Part shown: one piece after another, positions 46,528 through 55,449 of the stretch
Numbering within the stretch: the stretch's first letter is position 1
Layout: each line of letters begins with the position of its first letter
DNA from: CAYXTI01 sp964468495
GTDB lineage: Bacteria > Pseudomonadota > Alphaproteobacteria > Rickettsiales > Rickettsiaceae
Length of the DNA: 64,000 nt
Assembly (NCBI GenBank): GCA_964468495.1
Contig: CAYXTI010000010.1
Coordinates: forward strand, 21,096-85,095
Direction: 5' to 3'
Translations under genes and position numbers: made by a program
Notes under the pieces: generated by a model
Databases searched by the model: none
What the model saw: only the letters and a program-made list of their open reading frames with translations
Told to the model about the DNA's origin: nothing

Positions 46528-47574
46528 ATGTATAAAATGTTATTTTGGTTGCTGTTTATTTTAATATTTTTTTCATGTGTCTATTTTTTATCTAGCGTTA
46601 TAGCACCTTTTTTTTGGGCTTTTATTGTTGCCTATTTTTTACAGCCTTTAATTGGATTATTAAAAACAAGATATAATTTATCATATACTAGCGCAACGAT
46701 TATAGTGTTTATAATTTTTATTAGTAGTTTGATATTAATGCTTACACTATTAATTCCAGTTTTATATAAGGAATTACTTTTGTTTATTAGTAAAATATCG
46801 TCTTATAAAGCAGAATTAAATGCAGTAGTAACTCTTTTATTAAGGCAATTTAATATGCTAAATCCAGAGATTGCGACTAGGATAGCAGATTCAATAAAAG
46901 TTTTTTTACAGTTAGTGTTAGATATGGTTTCATCTTATACATATTATGTTTGGAATTATGCTTTAGCTACAATTAATTTCTTTATTACTTTGTTTTTATT
47001 TCCTATCATATTATATTATTTTTTACGTGATTGGAATAATATATTTTTAACTATAAATTCAATATTACCTATAAATAATAAGATTATGGTAAAAAAAATA
47101 TTTATTGAAATTAATGGTTTGGTATCAGCTTATATTAGAGGACAATTAAATATTTGTTGTATTGTATCTATTTATTATGCTATAGGAATAGCTTTAATAG
47201 GGCTTGTCGATATGGCTTTATTTTTAGGTATTTTATCTGGGTTTATGATTATTTTACCTTTTATAGGTGTCTTTATTTCTTTTTTAATAGTATCTATTGG
47301 ATTTATTTTTTTAAATGGTTTTTCAGTTAAATTATTATATGTTTTATTGTTATTTATTATAGGACAAGTGTTTGAAGGTTATATCTTAACTCCTAGAATT
47401 ATAGGAAATAGAATAGGGTTACATCCTGTATGGATAATATTTGCTGTTCTTATTAGTGGAAGTTTATTAGGATTTTTTGGTATATTATTTGCTATTCCTA
47501 TCGCTGGAATAGTAAAAATAATAATTAAGTATATTATTAATTATTATAAATCTAGTATTATATATAATGGATAA
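46528..47574 (+). CDS. AI-2E-family (PerM-type) membrane protein
   Basis: The 348-residue protein has eight hydrophobic segments arranged as in the AI-2E/PerM family: two helices at the N-terminus with FFWAFIVAYFLQPLI (about 28-42), a soluble stretch, then YYFLRDWNNI, an RGQLNICCIVSIYYAIG segment, and the C-terminal GQVFEGYILTPRIIGNRIGLHPVWIIFAVL signature region (split around 280-310). Members are suggested to act in export of small molecules or as antiporters. The role here is unknown. It lies in the DUF2066-perM-hda arrangement common in alphaproteobacteria. Confidence 0.9.
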   Translation: MYKMLFWLLFILIFFSCVYFLSSVIAPFFWAFIVAYFLQPLIGLLKTRYNLSYTSATIIVFIIFISSLILMLTLLIPVLYKELLLFISKISSYKAELNAVVTLLLRQFNMLNPEIATRIADSIKVFLQLVLDMVSSYTYYVWNYALATINFFITLFLFPIILYYFLRDWNNIFLTINSILPINNKIMVKKIFIEINGLVSAYIRGQLNICCIVSIYYAIGIALIGLVDMALFLGILSGFMIILPFIGVFISFLIVSIGFIFLNGFSVKLLYVLLLFIIGQVFEGYILTPRIIGNRIGLHPVWIIFAVLISGSLLGFFGILFAIPIAGIVKIIIKYIINYYKSSIIYNG

Positions 47575-47627
47575 TTTCTATCTACTAACCTAGTATAGGG
47601 TTTTATTATATATAAACAATAGTTTTT

Positions 47628-48302
47628 ATGCAGCAAATAGTTTTACCTTTTGGTTTATTAAAAAATCTATCTGAACCAGATGATTTTATTGTATCTAAAG
47701 CTAATCTTTTAGCCTATAATACCATATTAGGATGGCCAAATAGCTGGGGTGTTAGACCTTATGAGAAAACACTTATTATTAAAGCTAGTAAATCTGGCGG
47801 AAAAACAATTTTGGCTAAAATTTGGGCAAAAATATCATCAGCTGTTTTTATTTATAGCTATTCTGATATTACTGATATAGTTCTTAGTAAATATAATGCT
47901 TTTATTATTGATGGGTTAGATGATAATTGGAAAGAAGAGGATTTATTGTATTGTTTTAATTATTTTAATGAAAATAATAAGTATTTACTTTTAACCTGCA
48001 GAGATATTTATAATATAACTCTTCCAGATTTATCATCAAGAATTAGCTCTATTAATATTATTACTATTGATCCACCTAATGATGAATTAATAAAGATTTT
48101 AATTTTTAAGCTTTTTTCTAACTATTCTGTTACTATTAGAATAGAAGTAATTCATTATTTAGTTAAGGTATTGCCTAGAGAGTATAGTAAAATTATCAAT
48201 ATAGTTAATAAAGTCAATGAGCTAGCACTAATTAGTAAAAAAAAAATTACTATCCCTTTTGTTAAAAAAATAATAAAAGATTATTTTGATATAAATAAGT
48301 AA
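47628..48302 (+). CDS. Hda/DnaA-like replication regulator
   Basis: Hda-type proteins bind the sliding clamp and stimulate ATP hydrolysis on DnaA to prevent re-initiation. The 224 residues start with QQIVLPFG, which resembles the clamp-binding QL-LPF motif of HdaA. A P-loop-like ASKSGGKTIL (about 53-62) is degenerate at its first glycine, and NAFIIDGLDD replaces the Walker B. A C-terminal helical lid follows. The DnaA domain IV (helix-turn-helix) is absent, as in Hda. The position after a PerM-type gene is the usual alphaproteobacterial context. Confidence 0.8.
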   Translation: MQQIVLPFGLLKNLSEPDDFIVSKANLLAYNTILGWPNSWGVRPYEKTLIIKASKSGGKTILAKIWAKISSAVFIYSYSDITDIVLSKYNAFIIDGLDDNWKEEDLLYCFNYFNENNKYLLLTCRDIYNITLPDLSSRISSINIITIDPPNDELIKILIFKLFSNYSVTIRIEVIHYLVKVLPREYSKIINIVNKVNELALISKKKITIPFVKKIIKDYFDINK

Positions 48303-48372
48303 AATGAATTATAAGACAAAAAATTTGTTTTCTACATAAATAGGCTTTATATATATAATATATATTATGTTT

Positions 48373-48551
48373 TTATAGTTAGACCACTTTAGCCGAATTT
48401 AGTAAGTTCACCTGAGAGAACTTATGTACAGGTGGGCTCAGTGTTAGCTATACCACGGTAATAACTAGGGACCAATCCCTTAATAAAATTATACTCCTAG
48501 GGTTTTATTTTACTATTCGTACTAAGCAGCCTAACCAATTTATAACTATAA
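48373..48551. ncRNA. Candidate structured RNA, unidentified
   Basis: This intergenic element is 44% GC over 48381-48480 by my count, far above the surrounding DNA. Terminal arms TTATAGTT (48373-48380) and AACTATAA (48544-48551) pair. Inside, TAAGTTC (48403-48409) pairs with GAACTTA (48418-48424), and the loop segment ACCTG (48410-48414) pairs with CAGGT (48429-48433), an H-type pseudoknot arrangement. Further hairpins are GGGA/TCCC (near 48468-48479) and AATAAAA/TTTTATT (near 48482-48509). There is no open reading frame of note. The element lies between convergent genes, so the transcribed strand is not known. A 6S-like RNA is possible in size, but I could not match any known family. Confidence 0.5.
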
Positions 48552-48573
48552 TTTAAAGTTTAGATAATTTATT

Positions 48574-49032
48574 TTAAGGATTATAACTATTAGAATTTGG
48601 TATAAAATTATCTATTTTAAAATAAGGAAACTCAGTGTTTGATATTTTTTTATTGATATTATTTGTTTTGTCTTGTGTCGTTATATTGAACCAAATTATT
48701 AGAAAAACTAGTGGTATAGTTGTTATTATAATATATTTTTTATAATATATCGAGCTTATTTTTAATATAGTTTTTTTAGTGTTATTATCATTATATTTTT
48801 CTTCTTGCAGAGGAGGAGTAAGACCAAGAAATTTATAGTACATTTTAATGTAACCATTAATGTATGGTTGACCTGGGAGATTATTATAATTTTCTTCTTC
48901 TATGTTAATTAAGTATGCTTTCCTTATATTTAACCGATTAGATATTTCTGCAATAGAATATCCAGCTTTTTCTCTAGCTTCTTTAAGTATAGAATAATTT
49001 GATTTTTGATTTTTTTTAATTAATGTACTCAT
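48574..49032 (-). CDS. RodZ-like helix-turn-helix membrane protein
   Basis: The N-terminal cytosolic domain (about 14-80) is the RodZ-type helix-turn-helix, with LKEAREKAGYSIAEISNRL and IRKAYLINIEEENYNNLPGQPYINGYIKMY; Leu-Pro-Gly-x-x-Tyr-x-x-Gly is the RodZ signature. One transmembrane helix follows at about 108-126. The periplasmic part is only some 25 residues, so the usual C-terminal domain is missing. RodZ links the MreB cytoskeleton to wall synthesis. The start overlaps the 3' end of the NAD-GDH gene by 17 bases, which suggests translational coupling. Confidence 0.85.
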   Translation of the reverse strand: MSTLIKKNQKSNYSILKEAREKAGYSIAEISNRLNIRKAYLINIEEENYNNLPGQPYINGYIKMYYKFLGLTPPLQEEKYNDNNTKKTILKISSIYYKKYIIITTIPLVFLIIWFNITTQDKTNNINKKISNTEFPYFKIDNFIPNSNSYNP

Positions 49033-52000
49033 CTATTTTTCTAATTTTTCTTATAAAAGTTTCAAATTTTTTATTTGCTAGTATTAGCATATTTAGGCTT
49101 ATTGTGTCATGTTTTTTTAAATCTTCTATAAAAGAAGTAAATATAGTAGAATATGTGTTATCATTTTCAAACCATGTTGATAAAGTGTTAATATTACGAT
49201 TTAATTTAATTGTATTAATTATTAATCTTTTTTGTTTATCATAGAAATCATCTTTTAATGATTGTATAGATAATTTATTCCAATATGAATCAGTAACTTG
49301 ATTATCACATTCTTTCCGTAACCAATCTATATTTAATAAGTATCCACATTCAAAATATAGTTTTGCTACTTGTTCATTTTTAAGATTAGTTATTTTTGCA
49401 ATATATATTATATCAAAAGCAGAAACAATGTTTTCAAGTACAGCAATATCATGAGCAAGTTTTTTATCAACTCCATTATTAGTATAATATTTTATTGTAG
49501 TTAAAAATTTTGTTTTTACTTCTCCTAATAATAAAGCATTAATAACTTTAATTAATTTTTGAATAGGTATTTGATATTCCTTAATAGAGTATCCAATATT
49601 AATTGGCACTTGAGTATTTTTTATAAACCAAGCAATTCCTCTACGCATAATTTTAGTTAAATTATTAAATATATCTACTTTTATAGAGGTATTTATTTCA
49701 CTGTTTAGTTTTTCAGTTTGTTTCCATAATTTATCTAGATTAAAAATCTCACAAATAACTATATAAGCTTTAGTAATATCACATATTTTTGCTTCAGTTT
49801 CTATTTGGATAGTTCTTATTAAGGGACCACTAAGTTGATTAACAATTTTATTTGTTATTATTGTAATTATTATTTCTCTACGTAGAGGATGTTTTTCTAT
49901 TTCTTCATAAAACTTCTTTTGCATTAATAAAGGAAAATAATTATATAAAATTGTATTAAAATAACTATCATCTGCTATTGATGATTCTAGTAATTTTTTT
50001 TCTATGTACATTTTACTATAGGATAAGAGTACAGATAATTCAGGCCTTGTCATTCCTTCTTTAGATAAAGCTCGTTTTGTTAATTCTGCTTTACTTGGTA
50101 AAAATTCTACTTTTCTATTAAGTAATTTTGTTTGTTCAAACTCACTTATTAATTGACTATAATACTCAATATTTATTGCTGGAGTGAATTGTGCAATAGT
50201 AAGAGCTAGATTTTGGTTATAATTATCTATTAAAACTAGTTCTTCAACTTGTTTAGTCATAGTTGCTAATAAATTATTTCTTTCCTTTAAATTGATTTTT
50301 TTTGATGATATAGCACTATTTAAAGCAATTTTTATATTGACCTCATGATCAGAGCAATCAACTCCTGCTGAGTTATCTATAAAGTCGGTATTGATATGTC
50401 CTTGATTTAAAGCATACTCAATACGTCCTAATTGTGTTATTCCAAGGTTTCCTCCTTCACAAATAACTTTTGCTTGAATCTCATTTCCATTACAACGTAC
50501 ATTATCATTAGTTTTATCTCCAACATCTATATTATTTTCCGAGGATGCTTTAATATATGTTCCTATACCACCATTCCATATCAGATCTACTTTAGTACAT
50601 AATATTAACTTTATTAATTCATCTGGGCTAACAGTAGTAGAATCAGTATTTAATAGTGTTTTGATAGTAGTTGAAATAGTAATTAATTTTTGTGATCTAT
50701 CAAATATACCGCCTCCTTGAGATATTATTTCTTTATTATAATCGCTCCATTGAGATTTAGATTTATTAAACAATCTTTTACGTTCATTATAGCTGGTTAT
50801 AGAGTCAGGATTAGGATCAATAAAAATATGTTTATGATTAAATGCAGCAATTAATTTTATATCTTTAGATAATAGCATGCCATTTCCAAATACATCTCCT
50901 GACATATCTCCAATGCCTACTACAGCAATAGCATCTTTTTTTATATTTACTCCTATATTATCGAAATGCGATTTAACTGAAATCCATGCTCCTTTAGCTG
51001 TGATTCCTATTTTTTTATGATCATATCCGTCAGATCCACCTGATGCAAATGCATCGTCTAGCCAAAATTTATATTCTCTTGATACTGCATTAGCGTAATC
51101 TGAGAATGTGGATGTTCCTTTGTCTGCAGCAACAACTAAATAATAGCTATCATCATCATATATTACTGTTTTCTCTGGTTTTTTAATTTTTCCATTTATT
51201 AAATTATCGGTTAAATCTAATAATCCACGTAGAAAGTCTTTATAACATTCTATTACTTTATTCATATACTGTTCGTTACTGCTATTATCTGGAGTAAAAT
51301 TTACACAGAATGTTCCTTTTGCCCCTACAGGTACTATGACAGTATTTTTAGTCATTTGGGCTTTAACTAATTTATGTACTTCTGTTCTATAATCTTCTTT
51401 TCTATCAGTCCAACGTATTCCTCCTCTAGATACTTTTCCCCCTTGTAGGTGAATACCTTCAAACTCATTTGAGTATACAAAAATTTCAGCTGCTGGAATA
51501 GGTAGTTGTAAATCTGGAACTTTTGCAGAGTTAAATTTAATTGAAATATATTTTTTTATTTCATTATTAACAGTTTGATAGTAGTTTGTTCTAGTAATTG
51601 CTTCTATTAGCATATACATAGTACGTAATATTTTATCTTCTGCACTACTTGATACTTGTTTTAAATATTTATAAATTTTTTTGATTATTTGATTAGCTAA
51701 TTCTTTAGATTGGTTGTTGACATTAAATTTTGCATCAAAGAGATTAATTAATAGATCAGTAAAGACATAATGTTTTATTAGAGTTAATTGTACATAGCCC
51801 TTACCATATATAAATCCAGTTTGATGTAGGTATCTGGTTAATGTTTTTACTAATTTTACTTTTTCCCAGGTAAAGCCTGATAATACTAGTAATTTGCTTA
51901 ATGCATCACTAGTAAAAATGCCTTCATATATTTTATCTAATACTTTTTCTATATTTGTTTTTAATTGAGTAAAGTTAATATTAATTTTTATAGGACTTTT

Positions 52001-53854
52001 TAATTTAAATACATAAATCCAACTTTTATCAAAATATAATGATTTATTAATTATAAAACTTTGGGAGTCAATTGCTATGAACCCTAAATTTTCTATAGCA
52101 GGAAGAGTTTTTGAAAGTGTTAGGTACGTAGATGGGCTGTATATTTTTAATAAAAACTCATTATTTTTACAATGAATTAAATTAAATGTCGGTTTATTTA
52201 TTTTTGTAGCTTTATATAGATAATCAAAATCCTGAATTACTATATTTGCATTATATTTATATCTATATTCAACAGGGAATTTTGTTTCTATTTTCTTATG
52301 TATTTCTGCTCCTTGATACCTACCTTTTATTTCGTATAATTTATGTAGTAAGTTATCTGACCAATTAGATGTAATATTAGATAGGTATTGTTCTATTTCC
52401 TGTATAGAAACAGTATTATTTATTTGGTTATTAGTATTACAATTATTGTCTATACTATTATTTGAGGCTATTGTAATAAATAAATGTGTGAAATCTTGTG
52501 CTATTACTGTTATATGATTAGTAAGAATTGTACTATTAAATTTTAGAGATAAATATTTATTTATATTACTATATACTTCTGGCGTTAATTGTTCTCTACG
52601 TAAAAAAATTATAATATTTATGAATAAGTTTAAACAATCTTGCTGCATAAACAGTTTTAATTTATTACTTAACATACTAGAGAGTATATGGATTGATATA
52701 TAGTATAGATTTTCTGAATCGATATGAATTAATAATTCTCTAGGAAGAGATTCAATAATATTTTTAAGTTTTTTATTATTATAGCTATTTATTGGAAATT
52801 CTGCTTTATTAATGGCATAATTCATTTTTTCTCTTAATATAGGTATCTCTTCTATTGATTGATAGTAAATAGCATTACCATATAATCCAAATATAATAGA
52901 ACCTTGTTCATATTCTCCGTTATTATTAATTTTTTTTATTAAGATATAATCAATTAATAGATTTTTATGTACTAAAGAGAAGTTATTAATTTTTCCTACC
53001 ATCATTAAATGTTTAGAGTATGGCTCACTTTTTGACAGATTAATAATCTGCTGAATTTCATTAATATTGTTTTTCCATACATTTTTTAGACCTTCTGATT
53101 GTAATATTTGGCAGTTTTTACTGTTATAATCTAAAGTAGATAAAAAGGTAAAATTATTATTATATAACCATTTTAGGAAAGATAATGTTTCTTCACTATT
53201 CTTATCAAATGAGATATACAATTTTTTGTTGATTAAAATATTATTTATTATTAACTCAAATTTATTCAGTTGACTTTTCCATGATTTATAGGTAACTTCA
53301 ATTAAGTTGATAATTTCTTCTATTTGACTTTTAATGATATCTATTTTATTTTGTTTAAAATTCTCTAATATTTTTATAAAGATTAATAATTCTCCAGTTT
53401 TTTCTGTATTATCATTATAATTAGTATAAATTTCTTCTAAATCTCCTGTATTGTTCCGTAGGCAATATATTACAGGATAAAACATAAATAAAGGATGAAT
53501 AAGCATAGAAGAAATCAGATTATTAATTGAATCAATAATAAAAGACCTATTTTGTGTTGCTATTAATATGGTTGTTGTAGGTTTTTTTTCTAATTCTGTT
53601 TGTAGTATTTCTATTTTAGATAAATTTTCTTTTTTCTTAAAAAAATCAAATGCTAGTTCTGTAAAATTAGTAAATATATTTACTTGATTTTTAGTTTTAT
53701 AATCGATAGGTATATAATTAAGAAATTGTTTAACAAATTTTTTATATAATGGATTATTTCTTTTAGCTTGTACTAAATGTAATATTTCTGTACCATGATC
53801 TTCAATTTCATAAATTTTTTCTATGTTGTTGATCTTTTTAAGAGTAGTATTCAT
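49016..53854 (-). CDS. NAD-specific glutamate dehydrogenase, 180-kDa (GDH-L180) class
   Basis: The enzyme deaminates glutamate to 2-oxoglutarate and feeds the TCA cycle, a main energy source of Rickettsiales. The roughly 1600-residue length marks the GDH-L180 class. The catalytic part, from about residue 775, has LQGGKVSRGGIRWTDRKEDYRTEV, KAQMTKNTVIVPVGAKGTF, GIGDMSGDVFGNGML and NSAGVDCSDHEVNIK. The first 700 residues form the regulatory ACT-like region. I prefer the ATG at 53854 because an AAGGA box lies eight bases before it; the frame allows an upstream ATG at 53872, adding six residues. It overlaps the RodZ-like gene. Confidence 0.95.
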   Translation of the reverse strand: MNTTLKKINNIEKIYEIEDHGTEILHLVQAKRNNPLYKKFVKQFLNYIPIDYKTKNQVNIFTNFTELAFDFFKKKENLSKIEILQTELEKKPTTTILIATQNRSFIIDSINNLISSMLIHPLFMFYPVIYCLRNNTGDLEEIYTNYNDNTEKTGELLIFIKILENFKQNKIDIIKSQIEEIINLIEVTYKSWKSQLNKFELIINNILINKKLYISFDKNSEETLSFLKWLYNNNFTFLSTLDYNSKNCQILQSEGLKNVWKNNINEIQQIINLSKSEPYSKHLMMVGKINNFSLVHKNLLIDYILIKKINNNGEYEQGSIIFGLYGNAIYYQSIEEIPILREKMNYAINKAEFPINSYNNKKLKNIIESLPRELLIHIDSENLYYISIHILSSMLSNKLKLFMQQDCLNLFINIIIFLRREQLTPEVYSNINKYLSLKFNSTILTNHITVIAQDFTHLFITIASNNSIDNNCNTNNQINNTVSIQEIEQYLSNITSNWSDNLLHKLYEIKGRYQGAEIHKKIETKFPVEYRYKYNANIVIQDFDYLYKATKINKPTFNLIHCKNNEFLLKIYSPSTYLTLSKTLPAIENLGFIAIDSQSFIINKSLYFDKSWIYVFKLKSPIKININFTQLKTNIEKVLDKIYEGIFTSDALSKLLVLSGFTWEKVKLVKTLTRYLHQTGFIYGKGYVQLTLIKHYVFTDLLINLFDAKFNVNNQSKELANQIIKKIYKYLKQVSSSAEDKILRTMYMLIEAITRTNYYQTVNNEIKKYISIKFNSAKVPDLQLPIPAAEIFVYSNEFEGIHLQGGKVSRGGIRWTDRKEDYRTEVHKLVKAQMTKNTVIVPVGAKGTFCVNFTPDNSSNEQYMNKVIECYKDFLRGLLDLTDNLINGKIKKPEKTVIYDDDSYYLVVAADKGTSTFSDYANAVSREYKFWLDDAFASGGSDGYDHKKIGITAKGAWISVKSHFDNIGVNIKKDAIAVVGIGDMSGDVFGNGMLLSKDIKLIAAFNHKHIFIDPNPDSITSYNERKRLFNKSKSQWSDYNKEIISQGGGIFDRSQKLITISTTIKTLLNTDSTTVSPDELIKLILCTKVDLIWNGGIGTYIKASSENNIDVGDKTNDNVRCNGNEIQAKVICEGGNLGITQLGRIEYALNQGHINTDFIDNSAGVDCSDHEVNIKIALNSAISSKKINLKERNNLLATMTKQVEELVLIDNYNQNLALTIAQFTPAINIEYYSQLISEFEQTKLLNRKVEFLPSKAELTKRALSKEGMTRPELSVLLSYSKMYIEKKLLESSIADDSYFNTILYNYFPLLMQKKFYEEIEKHPLRREIIITIITNKIVNQLSGPLIRTIQIETEAKICDITKAYIVICEIFNLDKLWKQTEKLNSEINTSIKVDIFNNLTKIMRRGIAWFIKNTQVPINIGYSIKEYQIPIQKLIKVINALLLGEVKTKFLTTIKYYTNNGVDKKLAHDIAVLENIVSAFDIIYIAKITNLKNEQVAKLYFECGYLLNIDWLRKECDNQVTDSYWNKLSIQSLKDDFYDKQKRLIINTIKLNRNINTLSTWFENDNTYSTIFTSFIEDLKKHDTISLNMLILANKKFETFIRKIRKIDEYIN

Positions 53855-53982
53855 ATTGATTTTCCTTAACATATCAATGAATTTTTATGGTTAGTCAGTA
53901 TTTATTGTGTATAATACAGTATTTATTTTATGTATCAATAAGTATATATATTATATTTTTAGTATACTAGTTATTAGTTTTT

Positions 53983-55338
53983 ATGGACACAATTTTTGCA
54001 TTAAGTTCTGCTTTTGGAAAATCAGGTGTGGCAGTTTTTAGGGTTTCTGGTCCTAATAGTTACATTGTTATAGAGCGACTCACTGATGGTGATATTACTA
54101 AAATAAAACCTAGGATTATGTATTTGCGTAAGATTTTTAATCCTATTTCTAAGCAGCAAATAGATCAAGCTTTAATAGTTTATTTTAATTCTGGATGTAG
54201 TTTTACTGGAGAAAAAGTAGTAGAGCTACATGTACATGGGAGTAGGGCTGTAGTTAAGATTTTATTCAATATTTTATCATCTATCGGTTTTAGATTAGCT
54301 GAGCCTGGAGAATTTACTAAAAGAGCTTTTATTAACGGTAAATTTGATTTAACTGCTGCAGAAGGTTTAGCAGATTTAATTGATGCTGAAACTGAGTTAC
54401 AACATACACAAGCTATTAGGCAGTTAGAAGGAGGGTTAGAAAAAATATATGAAGATTGGCGTAGACGGTTAATTAAATTAATAGCTTTTCTAGAAGCTTC
54501 TATTGATTTTCCTGATGAAGAGATTTCTTATTCTGATGCCTTGACTGATAGCTATCAGTTAGTACAGGAGTTAAAGCAAGATATTATAAAACATTTAGAT
54601 GATAATAATCGAGGAGAAAGATTAAGGGAAGGTTTAAGGTTAGTGATTTGTGGTGAACCTAACGTAGGAAAATCAACATTAATTAATTTTTTAATACGTA
54701 GAGAAGTAGCTATTGTTTCAGATATTGCAGGGACTACTCGTGATGTTATTGAAGGTCATATTGATATTTCTGGTTATCCTATTAATATATATGATACTGC
54801 TGGTATTAGGAATGATAGTAAAAATACTATTGAACAACTTGGTATTGAAAAAGCAAAAAGTCTATTAAAAAAGGCTGATATTAAAATTATTATTTATGAT
54901 ATTACTAATATTAATTTTTGTAATAATGATTATTTACTTAATCTTATTGATGAGAATACTATTATTATCTTTAATAAGATTGATCTTGTTGATAATAAAT
55001 TAGATAATCTTAATCTTCCTAAGAAAATATACAATAATTGTCCTATTTTTTTATCGTTTAAATCCCAGATAGGATTAGAAAAAATAATTTCTTCTATTAT
55101 AAATATTGCTGAAAAAATTGCGGCACCTACTAATTATCCTCAGATTACTAGAGCTAGGCATAGAATAGAATTAACAAAGGTTGTAGAATTTTTATCTTCT
55201 TTTGCTGTTAATACTGATTTAGTATTAGCAACTGAAGATATTCGTTTAGCAATACGAAAATTAGCAAGTATTACAGGAAAAATTAATGTAGATGATATAT
55301 TAAATGAGGTATTTTCTAATTTTTGTATAGGAAAGTAA
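53983..55338 (+). CDS. mnmE: tRNA uridine-5-carboxymethylaminomethyl GTPase MnmE
   Basis: MnmE with MnmG modifies the wobble uridine of several tRNAs. The N-terminal tetrahydrofolate-binding domain (1-115) has the DTIFALSSAFGKSGVAV start and the FTGEKVVELHVHGS segment. The G domain carries GEPNVGKST (G1, about 223-231), the AGTTRD loop, DTAGIR and NKID. The C-terminus ends in CIGK, the catalytic Cys motif of this family. The length of 451 is normal. It is divergent from the NAD-GDH gene and convergent with the POT transporter. Confidence 0.97.
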   Translation: MDTIFALSSAFGKSGVAVFRVSGPNSYIVIERLTDGDITKIKPRIMYLRKIFNPISKQQIDQALIVYFNSGCSFTGEKVVELHVHGSRAVVKILFNILSSIGFRLAEPGEFTKRAFINGKFDLTAAEGLADLIDAETELQHTQAIRQLEGGLEKIYEDWRRRLIKLIAFLEASIDFPDEEISYSDALTDSYQLVQELKQDIIKHLDDNNRGERLREGLRLVICGEPNVGKSTLINFLIRREVAIVSDIAGTTRDVIEGHIDISGYPINIYDTAGIRNDSKNTIEQLGIEKAKSLLKKADIKIIIYDITNINFCNNDYLLNLIDENTIIIFNKIDLVDNKLDNLNLPKKIYNNCPIFLSFKSQIGLEKIISSIINIAEKIAAPTNYPQITRARHRIELTKVVEFLSSFAVNTDLVLATEDIRLAIRKLASITGKINVDDILNEVFSNFCIGK

Positions 55339-55369
55339 ATGAAAATATTTAATAAATAAAAGATAATAA

Positions 55370-55408
55370 TCTGCTTGATCTTATATAGTATTGATAAGTT
55401 CAAGCAGA
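55370..55408. terminator. Hairpin between convergent mnmE and POT gene
   Basis: TCTGCTTGA (55370-55378) pairs with TCAAGCAGA (55400-55408), and after one T-T mismatch CTTAT pairs with ATAAG, leaving a 9-base loop. It lies between the stops of two convergent genes. There is no strong T-run, so its efficiency is uncertain. Confidence 0.5.
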
Positions 55409-55449
55409 ATTTGATATATAATTAGGTTAAATTAAATAATACTATGAAC

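Noticed and set aside
48511..48535. AAGCAGCC resembles the conserved part of bacterial signal recognition particle RNA.
   Set aside because: The flanking sequence lacks the GGAA tetraloop stem and the opposite strand of the symmetric loop, so it is not an SRP RNA.
48373..48551. Pseudoknot-like pairing suggested a tmRNA piece.
   Set aside because: No tRNA-like acceptor end and no plausible tag reading frame ending in Ala-Ala were found.
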